From: Amycolatopsis viridis
Lineage (GTDB): Bacteria > Actinomycetota > Actinomycetes > Mycobacteriales > Pseudonocardiaceae
DNA length: 64,000 nt
Direction of reading: 5' to 3'
NCBI RefSeq assembly: GCF_011758765.1
Contig: NZ_JAANOU010000001.1
Location: forward strand, 2,108,001-2,172,000
Positions within the stretch are counted from its first letter, which is position 1, and the number at the start of each line of letters is the position of its first letter. The notes under the pieces were generated by a model. The model was given only the letters and a program-made list of their open reading frames with translations. It ran no database searches and was not told where the DNA came from. Of the stretch, positions 57,122 to 64,000 are shown piece after piece. The position numbers and the translations under genes were made by a program.

Positions 57122-57263
57122 GAGAGCTGCGGCAACGCGTCCTTGCCGCCGCGGCAGCGGAAGTACCGGCGCCCCGCCCCGCGAGGCCGACCGCTCGCCG
57201 GCCACGTTGCAGACGCAGCACCGGCACCTCGCGACCGAACGCCGGCCACCACCCGGAGGGACC

Positions 57264-57780
57264 AACTCGCTGCCCGCCACGGCCAACACCCCGCCCGCCG
57301 CGGCCAACACGCTGCCTCAAGGGGCCAACACGCTGCCCGGAGCGGCCAACCCACTACCTGGAGCGGCCAACCCACCTGGACGGGCCAACGCGCTGCTGGG
57401 ACGGGCCAACACGCTGCCGGAAGCGGCCAAAACGGTGTCCGCCGTGGCCAACCCACCAGCCGGAGGGGCGAATGCGTTGCCCGGCGGGGCGGGGCTAACA
57501 CGCTGCCTGGAGCGACCGACCAACACGGCGCCGGGAGCGGCCAACACGCTGCCCGGAGCGGCCAACACGCTGCCCGGAGCGACCGACACGCTGCCCGGAG
57601 GGCGAACGCGGCGGTCGGGAGCGGCCGACACGCCGCCCGGGAGCGGCCAACACGATGCCGGGAGCGGCCAACACGATGCCGGGAGTCGTCAACACGCCGC
57701 CCGGAGGGGCCGACACGGCGCCAGCTGTGGCAAACACGCCGGCCGTTGGCGTGTTTGCCGCTCCCGGCGGCGTGTTTGCT
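57264..57780. repeat. 21-bp tandem repeat array (array 2)
   Basis: About 23 units, mostly 21 bp (some 18, 22, 25 or 26), each beginning AAC and ending GGCC, with the commonest form AACACGCTGCCC plus GGAGCGGCC. Units at about 57540-57600 are nearly identical, so part of the array has expanded recently. At 57748 orientation flips (GTGTTTGCC twice). It belongs to the same family as array 1 but has a different internal consensus, so each array is homogenised separately. Confidence 0.85.
57729..57759. terminator. Perfect inverted repeat at the end of array 2
   Basis: GGCAAACACGCC (57729-57740) and GGCGTGTTTGCC (57748-57759) form a 12-bp perfect stem with a 7-base loop. It may terminate transcription coming from the DUF2786 gene. 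The same CAAACACG core forms the inverted repeat of array 1. Confidence 0.6.
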
Positions 57781-58323
57781 GGGTGCGGGGCCGGCGGGGT
57801 GGGTGCGGGTCTGGTGGGGTGCGCCACCGCAGGATTCTGTCGGTCGCCGGTCCAGTCGGACGCGCTTCGAGAACCCGCTGCTGCCGGATCGCTGCCCGAC
57901 CGGGCTGCCGGCCCGCTCCTCGCCGGGCTGCCGGGCCGCTGCCCGGCCGGGCCGCTCCCCGGCCGGGCTGCCGCATCGCCGTCGGGCCGCTGGCGGCCCC
58001 TTGACGAATCCGCCCGGGCGCGCCCCGGTACACCCGCAGCAGGCGCTGCGACTCTTGATCGGTACAGTAATCGCCTGGACCGGGTAACGCCACGTCCGGC
58101 GGGGGCCGATCTCACCTGATGTCACCGCGTACCCACCCGGTTGGGTCCGGCCGGTGAGACCCCGTTCACACGGTCGGCTGCGCCGGGACTGTACCGGGCC
58201 GGCGTCCCGCCGCCGGATCGGTGACCGGGGACGCGCGCGGCGGCCGGGGGACTACGGTTCTCCGTAGACTGACGGGACGCGCCCTGGCGGGCAGGGCGGG
58301 TATCGATGCGGGTGAGGTGGAAA
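57781..58323. other. GC-rich gap before dxs with low-complexity repeats
   Basis: No gene is supported. Around 57880-57975 a short motif close to GGGCTGCCGG is repeated in varied form. The last 60 bases before dxs carry its ribosome site and presumably its promoter. I found no riboswitch I could support. Confidence 0.45.
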
Positions 58324-60234
58324 GTGACGCTCCTGGAGTCCGTCCATGGGCCGGCCGACCTGAAGCGCATGGGACACGGCCAGCTCGAGCACCTCGCGGG
58401 GGAGATCCGCGACTTCCTGGTCGACAAGGTCCGCCGCTCGGGCGGTCACCTCGGCCCCAACCTCGGCGTGGTCGAGCTGACGCTGGCCCTGCACCGGGTC
58501 TTCGACTCGCCGAACGACGCGATCGTCTGGGACGTCGGTCACCAGTGCTACGTGCACAAGATCGTGACCGGCCGGCACGGCGAGTTCGACCTGCTGCGCC
58601 AGCAGGGCGGGCCGTCGGGCTACCCGTCCCGCGAGGAGAGCGAGCACGACCTGGTGGAGAACAGCCACGCCTCCACCGCGCTGTCCTATGTGGACGGATT
58701 GTCGAAGGCGTTCGAGCTCGCCGGGGGCGGGCGGCACGCGGTGGCGGTCGTCGGGGACGGTGCGCTGACCGGCGGGATGTGCTGGGAGGCGCTCAACAAC
58801 ATCGCCGCCGAACCGGGGCGTCCCGTGGTGATCGTGGTCAACGACAACGGCCGCTCCTACTCGCCGACGATCGGCGGCTTCGCCGAGCACCTCGCGTCGC
58901 TCCGGCTGCAGCCGGGCTACGAGCGCATGCTCGACGGCGGCCGCGAGCTGCTGCTCAACACACCGGTGGTGGGCAAGCCGATCTACGCGGCCCTGCACGC
59001 GGCCAAGGCCGGCATCAAGGACGCGCTGAGCCCGCAGGAGATGTTCTCCGACCTGAAGCTGAAGTACTTCGGACCGGTCGACGGCCACGACATCGCGGCA
59101 CTGGAAAAGGCCTTCCAGGCGGCGAAGGCGTTCGGCGGCCCGGTGGTGGTGCACGCGGTCACCGAGAAGGGCCACGGTTACCCGCCCGCGGTGAACCATG
59201 AGGCCGACCAGATGCACCAGACCGACCCGATCGACCCGGAGACCGGCCTGCCCAAGCCCAAGGGCCTGAGCTGGACGTCGGTGTTCGGCGACGAGCTGGC
59301 GCGCATCGGTGAGGAACGCGAGGACGTGGTGGCGATCACCGCCGCGATGCTGCGTTCGACCGGCCTGCACGAGTTCGCCGAGCGGCACCCGGACCGCTGG
59401 TTCGACGTCGGCATCGCCGAGCAGCACGCCGTCACCTCGGCCGCCGGCCTCGCCATGGGCGGGTACCACCCGGTCGTCGCGGTCTACTCGACGTTCCTCA
59501 ACCGCGCCTTCGACCAGGTGCTGATGGACGTGGCGCTGCACCGCCAGCCGGTGACGCTGGTCCTCGACCGGGCCGGCATCACCGGGCCGGACGGGCCGAG
59601 CCACCACGGCATGTGGGACCTGTCGCTGCTCGGTATGGTGCCCGGGATGCGCGTCGCCGCGCCGCGGGACGCGCGGACGATGCGCGAGGAGCTGCGTGAG
59701 GCGGTGGCCGTGTCGGACGGCCCGACCGCGTTGCGGTTCTCCAAGGGCAGCATCACCGAGTCGGTGCCGGCGGTCGACCGTGTCGGCGTGGTCGACGTGC
59801 TGCGTCGTCCGCGCGAGGGTGCGGGCGCCGACGTGCTGCTGGTCGCGGTGGGCGCGTTCGCGACGCTCGGGCTTGCCGCCGCAGAACGGCTGGCCGACCA
59901 GGGCATCGGCGTGACGGTCGTGGACCCGCGCTGGGTGCTGCCGGTGCCGGCCGAGCTGGTCGGCCTGGCGCGCGAGCACCGGTTGGTGGTGACGGTGGAG
60001 GACAGCGGCCGCCACGGCGGGTTCGGCAGCGCCTTCTCGGCCGTGCTGCGGGACGCCGAATGCGACGTGCCGCTGCGCGACCTGGCCGTGCCGCAGCGGT
60101 TCCTGGCGCACGGTTCGCGTGAGGAGGTGCTGGCGGGCGTCGGCCTGACCGCCCAGGACGTGGCGCGGCGCGTGACGGAGTGGGCCTCGAACCTGATCGG
60201 TGAGGCCCAGCCCGCGGACGCCCCGGCGGAGTAG
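58324..60234 (+). CDS. dxs: 1-deoxy-D-xylulose-5-phosphate synthase
   Basis: Thiamine diphosphate enzyme of 636 aa that joins pyruvate and glyceraldehyde 3-phosphate in the first step of the MEP isoprenoid pathway. The cofactor site is [19 protein letters not shown]...NDNGRSY, the active-site His is in [12 protein letters not shown] and [14 protein letters not shown], and the transketolase-like second half has [19 protein letters not shown] chose GTG at 58324, since homology begins there and GGTGGAAA precedes it. An upstream ATG at 58306 adds six residues. Confidence 0.94.
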   Translation: MTLLESVHGPADLKRMGHGQLEHLAGEIRDFLVDKVRRSGGHLGPNLGVVELTLALHRVFDSPNDAIVWDVGHQCYVHKIVTGRHGEFDLLRQQGGPSGYPSREESEHDLVENSHASTALSYVDGLSKAFELAGGGRHAVAVVGDGALTGGMCWEALNNIAAEPGRPVVIVVNDNGRSYSPTIGGFAEHLASLRLQPGYERMLDGGRELLLNTPVVGKPIYAALHAAKAGIKDALSPQEMFSDLKLKYFGPVDGHDIAALEKAFQAAKAFGGPVVVHAVTEKGHGYPPAVNHEADQMHQTDPIDPETGLPKPKGLSWTSVFGDELARIGEEREDVVAITAAMLRSTGLHEFAERHPDRWFDVGIAEQHAVTSAAGLAMGGYHPVVAVYSTFLNRAFDQVLMDVALHRQPVTLVLDRAGITGPDGPSHHGMWDLSLLGMVPGMRVAAPRDARTMREELREAVAVSDGPTALRFSKGSITESVPAVDRVGVVDVLRRPREGAGADVLLVAVGAFATLGLAAAERLADQGIGVTVVDPRWVLPVPAELVGLAREHRLVVTVEDSGRHGGFGSAFSAVLRDAECDVPLRDLAVPQRFLAHGSREEVLAGVGLTAQDVARRVTEWASNLIGEAQPADAPAE

Positions 60235-60242
60235 CCCGGTGA

Positions 60243-60272
60243 CGGGCGGCCACAGCAGTCAGCGGCCGCCCG
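60243..60272. terminator. Hairpin terminator after dxs
   Basis: CGGGCGGCC (60243-60251) pairs with GGCCGCCCG (60264-60272) over a 12-base loop. It sits between the convergent dxs and SUMF1 genes and can serve both. Confidence 0.65.
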
Positions 60273-60273
60273 G

Positions 60274-60915
60274 TCAGCCGGACCGGACCACCCGGAAGCC
60301 GACGTCGTCGCTGCGGAACCCGGGGTGGCTGCGGCGCCGCACCGAGGCGCGGCAGCTCCAGTGCTCGTCGAACCAGCCACCGCCGCGCAGGACGCGGTAT
60401 CCGCCGTACACCTGCGGGTCGTAGACGTCCCAGCACCAGTCCCAGGCGTTGCCGAGCATGTCGTGCAATCCCCACGCGTTCGGTTGTTTGCCGCCGACCT
60501 CGTGGATCCGCTCCCCGGAATTGCCGCGATACCAGGCTATTTCGCCGAGCTCGCCGTAGCGGGGGCCGGTGGTGCCGGCGCGGCAGGCGTGTTCCCACTC
60601 CGCCTCGGTGGGCAGGCGGTAGCCGTCCGCGTCCCGGTCCCACCGGACCTCCTCGTCGACCGAATACACCGGCGACAGTCCTTCGTGGACGGACAGTGCG
60701 TTGCAGAACCGCACCGCGTCCGTCCACGACACGCTTTCCACCGGCAAACGCGGGCCCTCCGACGCGCTCGGCCGGTCCCCGGTCACCGCCGCGTACTGGG
60801 CCTGCGTGACCGGGTGGACCGCCATCCGGCAGGGCCCGACCTCGACGGTCCAGCTCCGCCGGGTCCGCCGGTCGGACACCGTCACGCTGCCCGCCGGCAC
60901 GGCGATCATCTCCAC
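60274..60915 (-). CDS. SUMF1/formylglycine-generating enzyme-like protein
   Basis: Protein of 213 aa with the SUMF1 fold signatures PVTQAQYAAVTG, YRLPTEAEWEHACRAG, NAWGLHDMLGNAWDWCWD and LRGGGWFDEHWSCRAS. True formylglycine-generating enzymes have two active-site Cys near this last segment. Here the first is replaced (GGGWFDEH) and only the second (WSCR) is kept, so sulfatase activation is unlikely. It may be a binding protein or a different oxidoreductase. GTG start. Confidence 0.83.
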   Translation of the reverse strand: MEMIAVPAGSVTVSDRRTRRSWTVEVGPCRMAVHPVTQAQYAAVTGDRPSASEGPRLPVESVSWTDAVRFCNALSVHEGLSPVYSVDEEVRWDRDADGYRLPTEAEWEHACRAGTTGPRYGELGEIAWYRGNSGERIHEVGGKQPNAWGLHDMLGNAWDWCWDVYDPQVYGGYRVLRGGGWFDEHWSCRASVRRRSHPGFRSDDVGFRVVRSG

Positions 60916-60924
60916 GAACGGATG

Positions 60925-61806
60925 CTACTGGGCGAGCACCGCCGGGCGGAGGACCTCCTCACACCACTGCCGGAAGGTCGTCGGCGTGGACGCCTCGGGC
61001 GTGCGGGGCTGCGCGTTGTCCAGCCCGGCGTCCTTCGCCGCCATCATGTCGACCATCCCGCGCGTCATCGCTGCCGACCACCCCTGCCGCCGCAGGTCGG
61101 CCGTCAGCTCCTCGGCGGAGACCTCCTGGAAGCGGACGGGACGGCCCAGAACTTCGGCCATGATCGCGGCCAGGTCGTTGTGGGACAGGTCTTCCGGGCC
61201 GAGCACCGGGACCTCGCCCCGGCCGCTCCAGGTGTCGTCGAGCAGCAGCCGGGCGGCGGTGGCCGCGATGTCCTGGGTCGCGCAGATCGGCCGCTTGTGG
61301 TCCGGCTCGGCCATCGCGAAGAACACGCCGTCCTCGGCGATCGACCGGATCTGCCAGAGCAGGTTGTCCATGAACGTCGGCATGGTCAGCGCCCGGTAGG
61401 CGACGCCGGTGCTCGCGATCAGATCGTCCATCGCGATTGAGGCCGTCACCAGGCCCGCCTCGCCGGGCACTCCGCGGCCGAGGGCCGAGACGCCGACGAC
61501 CCGGGAAACGCCCTGGCCGGCCAGCGCCGCGCAGGCCGGGCGGGTGAAGTCCAGGTAGGCGGTGTGCAGGTCGGTGGCCGCCGGGTTGGGCGGAACGAGC
61601 CAGAAGACCGCGCTGGCGCCGGCGAACGCCTTCTCCACGACGTCCGGGTCGCCGTGCGAGCCGGTGACGACCTCGGCCCGGTCGCGGACCCGGGGACTCA
61701 GGCGGGACGCGTCGCGCACGATGACGCGGACCGGTGCGCCGGCGTCGAGCAGGGTGTCGGCCAGGTGCCGGCCGATGCGGCCGGTGGGTGCGGTGATCAC
61801 GATCAT
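60925..61806 (-). CDS. NmrA-like NAD(P)-binding protein
   Basis: Atypical short-chain dehydrogenase of 293 aa with the nucleotide motif ITAPTGRIGRHLADTLL near the front and no catalytic YxxxK. The family includes NmrA and quinone reductase QOR2-like proteins, which act as redox sensors or reductases. ATG at 61806. It is divergent from a LysR gene that probably controls it. SUMF1 follows on the same strand after 9 bases. Confidence 0.83.
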   Translation of the reverse strand: MIVITAPTGRIGRHLADTLLDAGAPVRVIVRDASRLSPRVRDRAEVVTGSHGDPDVVEKAFAGASAVFWLVPPNPAATDLHTAYLDFTRPACAALAGQGVSRVVGVSALGRGVPGEAGLVTASIAMDDLIASTGVAYRALTMPTFMDNLLWQIRSIAEDGVFFAMAEPDHKRPICATQDIAATAARLLLDDTWSGRGEVPVLGPEDLSHNDLAAIMAEVLGRPVRFQEVSAEELTADLRRQGWSAAMTRGMVDMMAAKDAGLDNAQPRTPEASTPTTFRQWCEEVLRPAVLAQ

Positions 61807-61862
61807 GGCTCCACTGTCCGCCCGCACGGCGGCGACCGTCCAATACCTCTTGAGCGGGATTG

Positions 61863-61877
61863 ATACCCTAACGGTAT
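61863..61877. promoter_or_regulatory. Inverted repeat before the LysR gene
   Basis: ATACC-CTAAC-GGTAT, with the right arm running into the ATG of the LysR gene. Another ATACC lies at 61843-61847. This suits autorepression by the LysR protein and control of the divergent NmrA gene. Confidence 0.5.
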
Positions 61878-62691
61878 GGACCTGGACCTGCGCAAACTGC
61901 GGTACTTCGCCGCGGTCGCCGAGCACGGGCACTTCGGCCGGGCCGCGGAACGGCTGCACATCGCGCAGCCCGTGCTGAGCCGCCAGATCCGCGCCCTGGA
62001 ACGGGAACTGGGCTGCGAGCTGCTGGAGCGCACCACCCGGTCGGTGCGGCTGACCCCGGCGGGCGAGCAGCTCTACGCGGACGCGCCCGGAGTGCTGGCC
62101 ACCGCGGTCGCCGCGACCCGCCGGGCCTACGGCGCGGCGCGCGGCTCCCGCCGCCTGGTGGTCGGGTTCGCGCCCGGACTGACCGTGTCGCCCGCGGTCC
62201 GGGCCTTCACCCAGGAGCACCCGCAGGTGGAGGTCGAGCTGCTGCACCTGCACTGGTTCGAACAGGCCGAGGCGCTGCGCGACGGCCGCGCCGACGTCGG
62301 CTACCTGCGGCGCCCGTTCGACCCGGCCGGGCTGCACACCCTGCGGGTGGGCAGCGAGCCGAAGGTGGTGTGCCTGCCCGCCGCGCACCCCCTCGCCGCG
62401 CGGCGCCGCGTGCGCTACGCCGACCTCGACGGCGTTCCGGTGATCGACGCGACCGACCGCCGGGTCACCACCATCGAGGAGAAGCTGGAGCTGGTCGCCG
62501 CAGGACGCGGTTGTGCGATGGTGCCGCGCAGCGTCGCGCGCTACTACTCGCGCCCGGACATCGTGCACCGGACCATCGGCGACGCCGGGGAGTACGAGAT
62601 CTGCCTCGCCGTCGCGGAGGAGAACCGGCGTCCGCACCTGGCCGACTTCGTGGCGGTGGCTGCCCGCACGCTGCCCGGACGACGGCGCTGA
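61876..62691 (+). CDS. LysR family transcriptional regulator
   Basis: Regulator of 271 aa, slightly short for the family. The winged helix at residues 1-60 is textbook (LRKLRYFAAVAEHGHFGRAAERLHIAQPVLSRQI split over two helices), followed by the effector domain with RLVVGFAPGLTVSP and GRGCAMVPRSVARYY. It is divergent from the NmrA gene over 69 bp. Confidence 0.88.
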   Translation: MDLDLRKLRYFAAVAEHGHFGRAAERLHIAQPVLSRQIRALERELGCELLERTTRSVRLTPAGEQLYADAPGVLATAVAATRRAYGAARGSRRLVVGFAPGLTVSPAVRAFTQEHPQVEVELLHLHWFEQAEALRDGRADVGYLRRPFDPAGLHTLRVGSEPKVVCLPAAHPLAARRRVRYADLDGVPVIDATDRRVTTIEEKLELVAAGRGCAMVPRSVARYYSRPDIVHRTIGDAGEYEICLAVAEENRRPHLADFVAVAARTLPGRRR

Positions 62692-62700
62692 GTCCCGTTG

Positions 62701-62735
62701 AGGTAACTCTCAGGAAACTGTGGCACCGTGGTGCC
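62701..62735 (+). promoter_or_regulatory. Direct repeats and palindrome before the response regulator
   Basis: AGGTAACTCTC (62701-62711) is followed without a gap by AGGAAACTGTG (62712-62722), 8 of 11 bases equal, the 11-bp spacing typical of OmpR-type tandem binding. GGCACCGTGGTGCC (62722-62735), a perfect palindrome, ends at the GTG. Autoregulation is likely. Confidence 0.55.
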
Positions 62736-63413
62736 GTGCGAGTACTGGTAGTCGAGGACGAGGCGCCGCTGGCGGACGCGATCGCGCGCGGGCTGCGCCG
62801 GGAAGGCATGGCGGTCGACGTCGCCCTCACCGGCGACGAAGGACACGAGAAGGCCAGCATCACGCGGTACGACGTGGTGCTGCTGGACCGGGACCTGCCG
62901 GGGATGTCCGGCGACGACCTGTGCCAGGAGATCGTCGCTTCCGACGAGCTGACGCGCGTCCTCATGCTGACCGCCAGCGGCACGGTCTCCGACCGCGTCG
63001 AGGGGCTGTCCCTGGGCGCGGACGACTACCTGGCCAAGCCCTTCGCCTTCCCCGAGCTGGTCGCCCGGGTGCGTGCGCTGGGCCGCCGGGCCACCCCGGC
63101 CGCCCCGCCGCTGCTGACCGTCGGTGACGTCGAGCTCGACCCGGCCAAGCGCACCGTGCGCCGCGCGAGCGGGCCGATCGACCTGACCCGCAAGGAGTTC
63201 GGCGTCCTCGAGGTGCTGATGGCGGCCAAGGGCGCGGTGGTCAGCAGCGAGGAGCTGCTGGAGCGCGTGTGGGACGAGAACGCCGACCCCTTCACCACGA
63301 CGGTCCGGGTCACGGTGATGACCCTGCGCAAGAAGCTGGGCGAACCTGGGATCATCGAGACCGTGGTGGGATCCGGGTACCGGGTACGCGACACCGGCCC
63401 CGCGAAGGGGTGA
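62736..63413 (+). CDS. OmpR-family response regulator
   Basis: Response regulator of 225 aa. The receiver starts VRVLVVEDE with phospho-acceptor Asp51 in LLDRDLPGMSG, the conserved Thr in MLTASG and Lys in LAKPF. The C-terminal winged helix is at about 130-222 (DLTRKEFGVLEVLM, TVRVTVMTLRKKLGEP, VVGSGYRV). GTG start. The TGA overlaps the kinase start as GTGA. The signal is unknown. Confidence 0.92.
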   Translation: MRVLVVEDEAPLADAIARGLRREGMAVDVALTGDEGHEKASITRYDVVLLDRDLPGMSGDDLCQEIVASDELTRVLMLTASGTVSDRVEGLSLGADDYLAKPFAFPELVARVRALGRRATPAAPPLLTVGDVELDPAKRTVRRASGPIDLTRKEFGVLEVLMAAKGAVVSSEELLERVWDENADPFTTTVRVTVMTLRKKLGEPGIIETVVGSGYRVRDTGPAKG

Positions 63414-64000
63414 GCTCGCGCTCGGCACGCACGCCGGTCCGCAGCCTGCGTGCGCGCATCACGCTGCTCGCGACCGGGCTGGCGGCCGGGGTCAGCCTCG
63501 TGCTGCTGTGGCTGGCGTGGACGCTGGTCGGCGACGCCGTGTCCGCGGTGCCGCAGATGCCGCCGGGCACGGTGGTGCGCGTCGACGGGGTGGACGTGGA
63601 CGCCGCCGCGCTGGCGGCGCACCTGCGCGACCACGCGCGCGACAAGATGCTCCTCGCCGGGAGCATCGCGTTCTGCTGCGTGGTGCTGGCGACCGCCGTC
63701 CTGGCCTGGACGTTCACCTCGCGGGTGCTGCGGCCGTTGCGGGACATCACCGGCACCGCGCGGCGGTTGTCGGTCGAGTCGCTGGGCGAGCGCATCGGCG
63801 AGGTGGACGCGCGCGGCGAGCTGGCCGAGCTCGCGCAGACCTTCGACGCGATGCTCGACCGGTTGCAGGCGGCGTTCGAGGCGCAGCGGCACTTCGTCGC
63901 CAACGCCAGCCACGAGCTGCGCACGCCGCTGTCGGTGATCCGCACCGAGCTGGACGTCACCCTCGCCGACGAGCAGGCCGACACGGACGAGCTGCGCCGC
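63410..64000 (+). CDS. Sensor histidine kinase, partial (runs off the window)
   Basis: The first 197 residues are present. TM1 spans about 17-40 and TM2 about 81-101, with a short extracytoplasmic loop between. The HAMP domain (RVLRPLRDITGTARRLS) follows, then the HisKA box FVANASHELRTPLSV with phospho-acceptor His168. The ATPase domain lies beyond the window. GTG start coupled to the response regulator by a 4-base overlap. The short loop (about 40 residues) suggests sensing at the membrane. Confidence 0.9.
   Translation, partial: MSSRSARTPVRSLRARITLLATGLAAGVSLVLLWLAWTLVGDAVSAVPQMPPGTVVRVDGVDVDAAALAAHLRDHARDKMLLAGSIAFCCVVLATAVLAWTFTSRVLRPLRDITGTARRLSVESLGERIGEVDARGELAELAQTFDAMLDRLQAAFEAQRHFVANASHELRTPLSVIRTELDVTLADEQADTDELRR

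Noticed and set aside
57264-57780. A CRISPR array at 57.3 or 27.3 kb
   Set aside because: Units are contiguous, 21 bp and degenerate, without unique spacers of equal length, and no cas genes are nearby.
57495-58115. A gene in the gap before dxs
   Set aside because: The frames overlap the repeat array or are low-complexity Arg/Pro/Gly, with no homology or start signal.
57781-58323. A thiamine pyrophosphate riboswitch upstream of dxs
   Set aside because: I could not find the conserved thi-box elements; the GC-rich repeats give only generic hairpins.
60274-60915. Formylglycine-generating enzyme for sulfatases
   Set aside because: One of the two active-site Cys is missing and no sulfatase is encoded nearby.

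Overview
The window is very GC-rich actinobacterial DNA with short intergenic gaps, many GTG starts and frequent 1- to 4-base start/stop overlaps. Gene content and order point to the Mycobacteriales/Pseudonocardiales. An Amycolatopsis-like member of the Pseudonocardiaceae is my best guess, but that is inference. The stretch from 37.2 to 52.7 kb keeps most of the gene set and order known from Mycobacterium tuberculosis Rv2703 down to Rv2689c: sigA, ppgK, suhB, cei, DUF4193, DUF3093, dut, DUF3710, hydrolase, OB-fold protein, DUF3159, ceoC/ceoB, permease, RNA methyltransferase. dxs follows further on.

Region 1 (0.2-14.6 kb) is a sterol side-chain catabolism region. It holds fadA5 divergent from cyp125, an ltp3-ltp4-DUF35 operon divergent from an acyl-CoA synthetase, and echA19 divergent from fadD19 with a nitronate monooxygenase-like gene. 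Each divergent pair is separated by 14-bp boxes that fit the KstR operator consensus TnnAACnnGTTnnA. An amidase, a RibD-type reductase and an ECF sigma factor lie between the sterol blocks. Region 2 (14.6-34.4 kb) is mixed housekeeping: an APC permease, an ECF42 sigma factor with its YCII partner, a class I fumarase, sigB, dtd with a methyltransferase, two M20 peptidases, pseudouridine catabolism (psuG plus a PfkB kinase), a tautomerase, a YihY protein and an SF2 helicase.

Region 3 (35-52.7 kb) begins with a frameshifted permease and then the conserved sigA-dut block. It ends in what looks like a potassium module: two TrkA-type RCK proteins (CeoB, CeoC) divergent from a large permease that resembles KimA, followed by a TrmA-like RNA methyltransferase. 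Region 4 (52.6-55.3 kb) is a small accessory segment holding a DUF397 relic, a CGNR regulator with a divergent MFS exporter, and an IclR relic. It is bounded by 26-bp identical direct repeats, one inside the methyltransferase 3' end and the other inside a displaced copy of such a 3' end. It therefore looks like a remnant of an integration event. Region 5 (55.3-64 kb) has a TIGR03086 protein, a DUF2786 protein, dxs, a SUMF1-domain protein, a divergent NmrA/LysR pair and an OmpR-type two-component system whose kinase runs off the end.

The most unusual feature is a family of degenerate tandem repeats with a unit of about 21 bp, present as three arrays (14.6, 27.3-28.1 and 57.3-57.8 kb). All units lie outside genes, almost all read AACACG or AACTCG on the transcript of the gene just upstream, and the two large arrays end in a perfect 12-bp inverted repeat where orientation flips. 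I do not recognise a described function for it. No tRNA, rRNA, CRISPR array, transposase or integrase was seen.
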